NCBI RefSeq assembly: GCF_001668615.1
Contig: NZ_LZMC01000057.1
Span: 124,001 to 188,000, forward strand
DNA from: Mycobacterium sp. 1274761.0
GTDB lineage: Bacteria; Actinomycetota; Actinomycetes; Mycobacteriales; Mycobacteriaceae
Reading direction: 5' to 3'
Length of the DNA: 64,000 nucleotides
Part shown: positions 59,952 to 64,000 of the stretch, piece by piece
Position numbering within the stretch: position 1 is the first letter of the stretch
Layout: the number at the start of each line of letters is the position of its first letter
Program-made: the position numbers and the translations under genes
The notes under the pieces: generated by a model
Databases searched by the model: none
Told to the model about the DNA's origin: nothing
The model's input: the letters and a program-made list of their open reading frames with translations, nothing else

Positions 59952-61025
59952 ATGACGGATCGCGCCGCACAACACGGCATCTCCTATGCATCGGCCGGGG
60001 TGGACATCGAAGCTGGTGACCGCGCCGTCGAACTGTTCAAACCGCTGGCGAGCAAGGCGACCAGACCCGAGGTACGAGGCGGGCTGGGCGGCTTCGCGGG
60101 CCTGTTCGCGCTGCGCGGCGGCTACCGTGAGCCGGTGCTGGCGGCGTCGACCGACGGGGTCGGCACCAAGCTGGCCGTCGCGCAGGCGATGGACAAGCAC
60201 GACACCGTCGGCCTCGACCTCGTCGCGATGGTCGTCGACGACCTCGTGGTGTGCGGTGCCGAGCCGCTGTTCCTGCAGGACTACATCGCCGTCGGCCGTA
60301 CCGTTCCCGAGCGGGTGAGCGAGCTGGTGTCCGGCATCGCCAACGGTTGCGTGATCGCCGGCTGTGCGCTGCTGGGCGGGGAGACCGCCGAACACCCCGG
60401 GCTGATGGCTCCCGATCACTACGACATCTCCGCGACCGGGGTTGGCATCGTTGAAGCCGACGATGTGCTGGGCCCTGAGCGGGTCAAGCCGGGCGACGTT
60501 GTGATCGCCATGGCGTCCACCGGTTTGCACTCCAACGGCTACTCGCTGGCGCGCCACGTGCTGCTGGAGATCGATCACATGAACCTGGCCGGCCACGTCG
60601 AAGAGTTCGGCCGGACGCTCGGGGAGGAGCTGCTCGAGCCAACCCGCATCTACGCCAAGGACTGCCTGGCGCTGACCGCCGAAACCCAGGTGCGCACGTT
60701 CTGCCACGTCACCGGCGGCGGGTTGGCAGGCAACCTTGAGCGCGTCATCCCGCCGGGGCTGGTGGCCGAGGTGGATCGCGGGACATGGACGCCTGCGCCG
60801 GTGTTCGGGATGATCGGCCAGCGCGGCCGGATCGAACGTGCCGAGATGGAGAGGACGTTCAACATGGGTGTCGGCATGGTCGCCGTCGTCGCGCCCGAGG
60901 ACACCGACCGGGCGCTGGCGATCCTGACCGCACGCCACCTGGACTGCTGGATTCTCGGCACCGTCAAGAAGGGCGCCAAGGGCGGACCGCGCGCTGAACT
61001 CGTGGGTCAGCACCCACGTTTCTAA
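59952..61025 (+). CDS. purM: Phosphoribosylformylglycinamidine cyclo-ligase (AIR synthetase)
   Basis: 357 residues from ATG 59952; the longer frame lies in the divergent cupin gene and is rejected. ISYASAGVDIEAGDRAV opens the protein, STDGVGTKLAVA near 66 and LLGGETAEHPG near 141 are nucleotide-binding signatures, and ASTGLHSNGYSLAR near 189 is diagnostic. It closes FGAM to AIR. Transcribed alone. Confidence 0.97.
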   Translation: MTDRAAQHGISYASAGVDIEAGDRAVELFKPLASKATRPEVRGGLGGFAGLFALRGGYREPVLAASTDGVGTKLAVAQAMDKHDTVGLDLVAMVVDDLVVCGAEPLFLQDYIAVGRTVPERVSELVSGIANGCVIAGCALLGGETAEHPGLMAPDHYDISATGVGIVEADDVLGPERVKPGDVVIAMASTGLHSNGYSLARHVLLEIDHMNLAGHVEEFGRTLGEELLEPTRIYAKDCLALTAETQVRTFCHVTGGGLAGNLERVIPPGLVAEVDRGTWTPAPVFGMIGQRGRIERAEMERTFNMGVGMVAVVAPEDTDRALAILTARHLDCWILGTVKKGAKGGPRAELVGQHPRF

Positions 61026-61049
61026 CGAGAGATCCGCGCAGTGTCGCGG

Positions 61050-61232
61050 CTAGCGGCGCCAGTCGTCCTCGCCCCAACCGCCGCCGTCGGCGCCGTTGAG
61101 GTCGTCGTCGGTGTTGGTCGCTTCCGAACCCGCCAGCTCGCGCTGGAGCCGCTCGAAATCGGTCTGCGGTGAGCTGTATTTGAGCTCACGAGCAACCTTG
61201 GTCTGCTTTGCCTTCGCCCGGCCGCGGCCCAT
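61050..61232 (-). CDS. DUF3073 protein, Rv0810c-like
   Basis: 60 residues with the conserved basic start GRGRAKAKQTKVARELKY, then an acidic, Gly-Asp-Trp rich tail (WGEDDW). GAGGGGG lies upstream of the ATG. A small cytosolic protein found throughout actinobacteria; function unknown. Confidence 0.92.
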   Translation of the reverse strand: MGRGRAKAKQTKVARELKYSSPQTDFERLQRELAGSEATNTDDDLNGADGGGWGEDDWRR

Positions 61233-61367
61233 GGGGGGACCCCCTCGCGCAATAACGGAGCGGCCCGATGAGAAGGCGGCTCCGATCTGTGTGTCTTTAT
61301 TGTCCTGCCAACACTTTACCGTGCCCGGCTGCGCTCCGCTGGCAGGCCCGTTTCTGCGCGTATCGGC

Positions 61368-62441
61368 TCACCGCGCTCCGCCCCGCAGCCGCTCGACCGC
61401 TAACCGCCCGGCTCCGGCCACATCGGTGGCCGGCAGCGAATCGGCGTCGATCACCGCGGGCACCTCGATGTCACCGCCGGTGGTCAGCGCCGTATCCGCG
61501 GGCAGGCCGCGCTTGAGCAAGGCCAGGGCCACGGGACCGAGGTCGACGTGATCGACGACGGTGCCGAGGCGGCCGACGGTCCGGCCGCCGGCGAGCACAG
61601 GATCGCCCGTCGCGGGCCGGTCGGTAGACCCGTCGAGATGAAGCAGCACCAGCATCCGCGGCGGTTTGCCCAGGTTATGGACCCGAGCGACGGTTTCCTG
61701 ACCGCGGTAACAGCCCTTGTCCAGGTGCACCGCGCTGCCGATCCAGCCGACCTCGTGGGGGATCGTCCGCTCGTCGGTGTCCACGCCCAGCCGCGGCCGC
61801 AGCGCGACGACGCGGTACGCCTCGTAGGCCCACACGCCGGCTCGCCGCACGCCTGCCACAGTCAACCGATCAAGCCAGCCGGCGGCCTGCCCGCGCGCTA
61901 CGACGAGGTCGATCTCGATGTCCGGTCCGCTCATCCGCCGCACGAAGCCGCCGTCGGCGAGCGGGGTCGCGGTGTTTTCAGCCGGTAGCGAACCCAGCCC
62001 GAGCACGCCGAGGACTTCGGCGTCGGCTAGCCGTCGCCCCAGCAGCGACAGCACGGCCAGATCGGCCGGCTCGATCGCGACGTCGGCCCAGAACACCATC
62101 TTGCGCAGATAGGCCAGCAGCGGCTCGCCGCGCCACGGCTCGGTGTCGAGGTAGGTCGCGCCGCCGACTTCGGTCTGGATCCAGTGATCTTCGACACGGC
62201 CCTGCCCGTCGAGGCTCAGGTTCTGGGTGACCGCGCCGTCGGGCTGTTCGCTGACGTGCTGGCTGGAGATGCTGTGCAACCAACTCTTGCGGTCGCCGCC
62301 GGTCAGCTCGAGCACGGCGCGATGGGAGCGGTCCACCACCACAGCCTCGTCGGCGGCGGCGCGTTGCTCGCCGAGCGGGTCGCCGTAGTGCCAGACGGCG
62401 CCTGCGTCGGGTCCCGAATCCGGGGCGGGAACTGCTGACAT
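61368..62441 (-). CDS. YgfZ/GcvT-like folate-binding protein, Rv0811c-like
   Basis: 357 residues. The diagnostic KGCYRGQE motif is near residue 247, with the GcvT-type N-terminal DRSHRAVLELTGGDRKSWL (SHRAVLELTG in part) near 37. YgfZ-type proteins act with folate in Fe-S cluster assembly or repair. A TAGAGT box seven bases before the ATG suggests a leaderless transcript, divergent from the PabC-like gene. Confidence 0.93.
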   Translation of the reverse strand: MSAVPAPDSGPDAGAVWHYGDPLGEQRAAADEAVVVDRSHRAVLELTGGDRKSWLHSISSQHVSEQPDGAVTQNLSLDGQGRVEDHWIQTEVGGATYLDTEPWRGEPLLAYLRKMVFWADVAIEPADLAVLSLLGRRLADAEVLGVLGLGSLPAENTATPLADGGFVRRMSGPDIEIDLVVARGQAAGWLDRLTVAGVRRAGVWAYEAYRVVALRPRLGVDTDERTIPHEVGWIGSAVHLDKGCYRGQETVARVHNLGKPPRMLVLLHLDGSTDRPATGDPVLAGGRTVGRLGTVVDHVDLGPVALALLKRGLPADTALTTGGDIEVPAVIDADSLPATDVAGAGRLAVERLRGGAR

Positions 62442-62448
62442 GGCTTCA

Positions 62449-62454
62449 ACTCTA
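62449..62454 (-). promoter_or_regulatory. -10 box (TAGAGT) of the YgfZ-like gene, leaderless
   Basis: TAGAGT lies seven bases before ATG 62441 on the minus strand with no ribosome binding site, in the 65-bp region it shares with the PabC-like gene. Confidence 0.5.
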
Positions 62455-62492
62455 CGTACGTGGCTCCTCGCACCGATGCTCGTCGGCGGCGC

Positions 62493-62498
62493 TACGCT
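62493..62498 (+). promoter_or_regulatory. -10 box (TACGCT) of the PabC-like gene, leaderless
   Basis: TACGCT ends eight bases before ATG 62507. The bases between (TCTTGGCC) offer no ribosome binding site. Confidence 0.5.
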
Positions 62499-62506
62499 TC
62501 TTGGCC

Positions 62507-63394
62507 ATGGCGAGCGAACCGGGCGTGGTGGTCACGCTCGACGGGCAGTTGCGGGACCCGCGCACACCTCTGTTGCACGCCGATGATCTGGCCGTCGTAC
62601 GCGGCGACGGCATCTTTGAGTCGCTGCTGGTCCGCGATGGGCGCCCCTGCCTGCTGGAGTCTCATCTGGGGCGGTTGACGCAGTCGGCGCGGCTGATGGA
62701 TCTGCCCGAGCCCGACTTGGCGCGCTGGCGGGCCGCGGTGGCCGCCGCAGTGTCTCGCTGGGCCGAGCAGGGCGGCGGCGAAGGTGTGCTGCGGCTCATC
62801 TACAGCCGGGGACGCGAAAGCGGATCCGGACCGACCGCGTTCGCGATGATCGGCGCGGTGCCCGACCGGGTGGCCGCGGTGCGCGCCGACGGTCTGGCGG
62901 CCGTGACACTGGACCGCGGGCTGCCGGCCGACGGTGCCGCCGAAATGCCGTGGCTGCTGGCGGGCGCCAAGACGCTGTCCTACGCGGTGAACATGGCGGC
63001 GCTGCGCCACGCCGAGCGCCACGGCGCCGGCGACGTGATCTTCGTCAGCCCCGAGGGTCAGGTGCTGGAGGGGCCGCGGTCGACCGTGGTCATCGCCGCC
63101 GACGCCGAGGGGGGCGCCGGGCGTCCTTGCTTTTTCACCCCGCCGCCCTGGTATCCGATCTTGCGCGGCACCACACAGCAGGCGCTGTTCGAGGTGGCCC
63201 GCAACAAGGGTTACGACTGCGACTACCGAGCCCTGCGTCCGGCGGATCTTCTTGCCGCACAGGGTGTTTGGCTGGTGTCGAGCATTACCCTCGCCGCTCG
63301 GGTGCACACGTTGGACGGCAAACCGCTGCGCCCTTCGCCGATGGCGGCCGAATTCAGCGGGCTCATCGACGCCGCGATCCTCAGCGATCGCTGA
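62507..63394 (+). CDS. pabC: Aminodeoxychorismate lyase-like PLP enzyme, Rv0812-like
   Basis: 295 residues from ATG 62507. Fold-type IV PLP enzyme with the Schiff-base lysine K155 in LAGAKTLSYAVNM, RGDGIFESLLVRDG near 32-45 and a phosphate-binding EGPRSTVVIA near 186 (the usual EG..SNV with Thr for Asn). It should release pyruvate from aminodeoxychorismate to give p-aminobenzoate for folate; a D-amino acid or branched-chain aminotransferase role cannot be excluded. Folate supply fits its purine and YgfZ neighbours. Confidence 0.88.
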   Translation: MASEPGVVVTLDGQLRDPRTPLLHADDLAVVRGDGIFESLLVRDGRPCLLESHLGRLTQSARLMDLPEPDLARWRAAVAAAVSRWAEQGGGEGVLRLIYSRGRESGSGPTAFAMIGAVPDRVAAVRADGLAAVTLDRGLPADGAAEMPWLLAGAKTLSYAVNMAALRHAERHGAGDVIFVSPEGQVLEGPRSTVVIAADAEGGAGRPCFFTPPPWYPILRGTTQQALFEVARNKGYDCDYRALRPADLLAAQGVWLVSSITLAARVHTLDGKPLRPSPMAAEFSGLIDAAILSDR

Positions 63395-63416
63395 GCGCGT
63401 AACGGCCGATAATCGC

Positions 63417-63445
63417 TTGTCGCAGTAGGGCAGTGCGAGTACGGT
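63417..63445 (+). promoter_or_regulatory. Promoter of the small structured transcript
   Basis: TTGTCG (63417-63422), a 17-bp spacer and TACGGT (63440-63445), a good mycobacterial sigma-A-type pair. The -10 lies in the palindrome GTACGG-TCGG-CCGTAC (63439-63454), which could be an operator. Confidence 0.6.
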
Positions 63446-63451
63446 CGGCCG

Positions 63452-63625
63452 TACACAGGGAAGGAGGTGGTCCGTCAAATTGAGTGACTTATGGACATGT
63501 GAGGTGGCTGCGAGCTAGCAGCGCCGGGGAGTCACCTGCAGCGCGCTGGCGAATTCCCCGCAGCCACCCGGCCCCCGAGCCCCTCGGTTTTCGTCCGACC
63601 AGGAACAGCGGCTCGGGGGCCGCTC
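63452..63625 (+). ncRNA. Candidate structured RNA with a short leader ORF
   Basis: This accounts for most of the 374-base stretch without a normal gene. After the promoter comes AAGGAGGTGG (63461-63470) and the 12-codon ORF. Downstream, GGTGGCTG (63503-63510) pairs with CAGCCACC (63561-63568), CGGGGA (63525-63530) with TCCCCG (63555-63560), and GGCCCCCGAGCC (63570-63581) with GGCTCGGGGGCC (63610-63621), a perfect 12-bp terminator-like stem. Two helices are nested and contiguous on the 3' side, which is unlikely by chance. Leader attenuator, small RNA or translated small-protein mRNA are all open. Confidence 0.6.
63480..63518 (+). CDS. 12-codon leader ORF
   Basis: TTG 63480 lies nine bases after a near-perfect ribosome binding site (AAGGAGGTGG) and reads (M)SDLWTCEVAAS then TAG. 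The contrast between the very strong site and the tiny frame suggests that translation itself matters, as in attenuators; the Trp and Cys codons are adjacent to the structured region. The stop lies inside the first helix region, so a ribosome here would melt it. No downstream plus-strand gene is seen in the window. Confidence 0.5.
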   Translation: MSDLWTCEVAAS

Positions 63626-63768
63626 CATTTCCGCGTATGGCCTGGTGGGCTAGCGCCACAGCGCACGGGTGCGCGATGATGCGGCCCATGCCTGCGCAGT
63701 GGCGACGTTCTCGGCGCTGACCGCTGCGCGGATCAGCTGCGCTCCGGTGGCTGACCCCTTTTTCTGCG

Positions 63769-64000
63769 TTAGCCGCCGTCAGGGCCGGGCGCCAGCGATG
63801 CGCACGCCTGCGTCGCCTTGTGCCAGGTCGCCTCGTCAGTACCCGGCGGTGGCCCGGCGACCGGTCCAGGCGGAGTCGAAACGCCATGTTCGTGAAGACA
63901 ATTCGCCCATGCGCCATGCCCGCCGGTGGCGGGCGGCTGCGTCGTCGACTCCTGCGACGGCGTCTCGTTCGACGAGCAGCCCGCGACCACAATGACCGCA
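63769..64000 (-). CDS. Lipoprotein (partial, start beyond the right edge)
   Basis: 77 codons are visible. AVIVVAGCSS is the end of a signal peptide with the lipobox VAGC, so the mature protein starts with a lipidated cysteine at the cell membrane. A Ser/Thr/Pro-rich linker leads to WANCLHEHGVSTPPGP and HKATQACASLAPG; the C-x2-HG pattern with a second cysteine is frequent in small actinobacterial lipoproteins of unknown function. The stop is TAA at 63769-63771. The start codon is outside the window. Confidence 0.8.
   Translation of the reverse strand, partial: AVIVVAGCSSNETPSQESTTQPPATGGHGAWANCLHEHGVSTPPGPVAGPPPGTDEATWHKATQACASLAPGPDGG

Noticed and set aside
63484..63720. 78-codon plus-strand frame over the structured RNA
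   Set aside because: Arg/Pro/Ser-rich translation with no ribosome binding site at its start; the pairing of the RNA explains the composition better.
63652..63768. Coding-like fragment on the minus strand next to the lipoprotein (SATGAQLIRAAVSAENVATA)
   Set aside because: It has good codon usage and a stop, but an upstream in-frame stop and no start codon. It may be a relic or chance, so I did not list it as a gene.
63669..63995. 108-codon plus-strand frame at the right edge
   Set aside because: Antisense to the lipoprotein, whose lipobox and cysteine pattern are convincing.

Overview
The window is high-GC actinobacterial chromosome, most likely from a non-tuberculous, Mycolicibacterium-like mycobacterium. 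The strongest reason is gene order: from about 11.5 kb to 63.4 kb the genes follow the Mycobacterium tuberculosis segment Rv0759c to Rv0812 (HIT protein, SnoaL protein, adhB, NTF2-like protein, ferredoxin, cyp51, SDR, cyp123, TetR, aldA, SDR, 3-HIBDH, CMD protein, purD, esterase, TetR, DUF429, purB, cyp126, membrane protein, purC, ptrB, purS/purQ, encapsulin with DyP peroxidase, pepC, purL, CAAX protease, SCP-like protein, purF, purM, DUF3073, ygfZ, pabC-like). Several product lengths match exactly (PurD 422, PurB 472, PurC 297, encapsulin 265 residues), and CYP51 puts its haem cysteine at residue 394. These comparisons come from memory of the family members, not from a search.

Left end, 1-11440, minus strand: a tightly packed ten-gene operon that is not part of the conserved backbone. 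In order of transcription it encodes a VioC/clavaminate-synthase-like Fe(II)/2-oxoglutarate oxygenase, an AurF-type di-iron N-oxygenase with all seven metal ligands, a KamA-type radical SAM aminomutase, a dipeptide-epimerase-like enolase-superfamily domain fused to a GNAT acetyltransferase, an Ldh2-type dehydrogenase, an ATP-grasp ligase, a BioF2/FemAB-like acyltransferase, a branched-chain-type aminotransferase with an unknown C-terminal domain, an MFS exporter and the start of a second ATP-grasp-like protein that runs off the window. Almost every junction is a 1-4 base stop/start overlap. I read it as a biosynthetic cluster for a small, NRPS-independent, N-oxygenated peptide-like metabolite, perhaps built from a basic amino acid. 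This is the best candidate for an undescribed system.

11.5-19.25 kb, minus strand: HIT protein and the cyp51/cyp123 redox operon under a TetR regulator. It is divergent from 19.4-24.2 kb, plus strand: aldA, SDR, 3-HIBDH-like, CMD-like and an unrecognised 408-residue protein. Two identical-pattern GGACA-N2-TGTCC palindromes, one at the TetR start and one in front of aldA, are probable TetR operators. A CYP125-like P450 and its TetR follow on the minus strand (24.2-26.1 kb).

26.2-61.0 kb: purine-synthesis genes purD, purB, purC, purS-purQ, purL, purF and purM are dispersed among and often translationally coupled to unrelated genes (P450, transporters, oligopeptidase B, antiporter, hydrolase). 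purD, purB, purC, purS and purM each carry a TANNNT -10 box 6-8 bases before the start codon with no good ribosome binding site, which suggests leaderless transcripts. An encapsulin/DyP peroxidase pair, a frameshifted DUF559 gene between two copies of a hairpin repeat, and an orphan MCE protein lie between them.

61.0-64.0 kb: DUF3073 protein, YgfZ-like and PabC-like proteins, then a gene-poor 374-base stretch. That stretch has a good promoter, a strong ribosome binding site, a 12-codon ORF and strongly paired RNA ending in a 12-bp stem. A partial lipoprotein gene lies at the right edge. I saw no tRNA, rRNA, CRISPR array, insertion sequence or phage gene.
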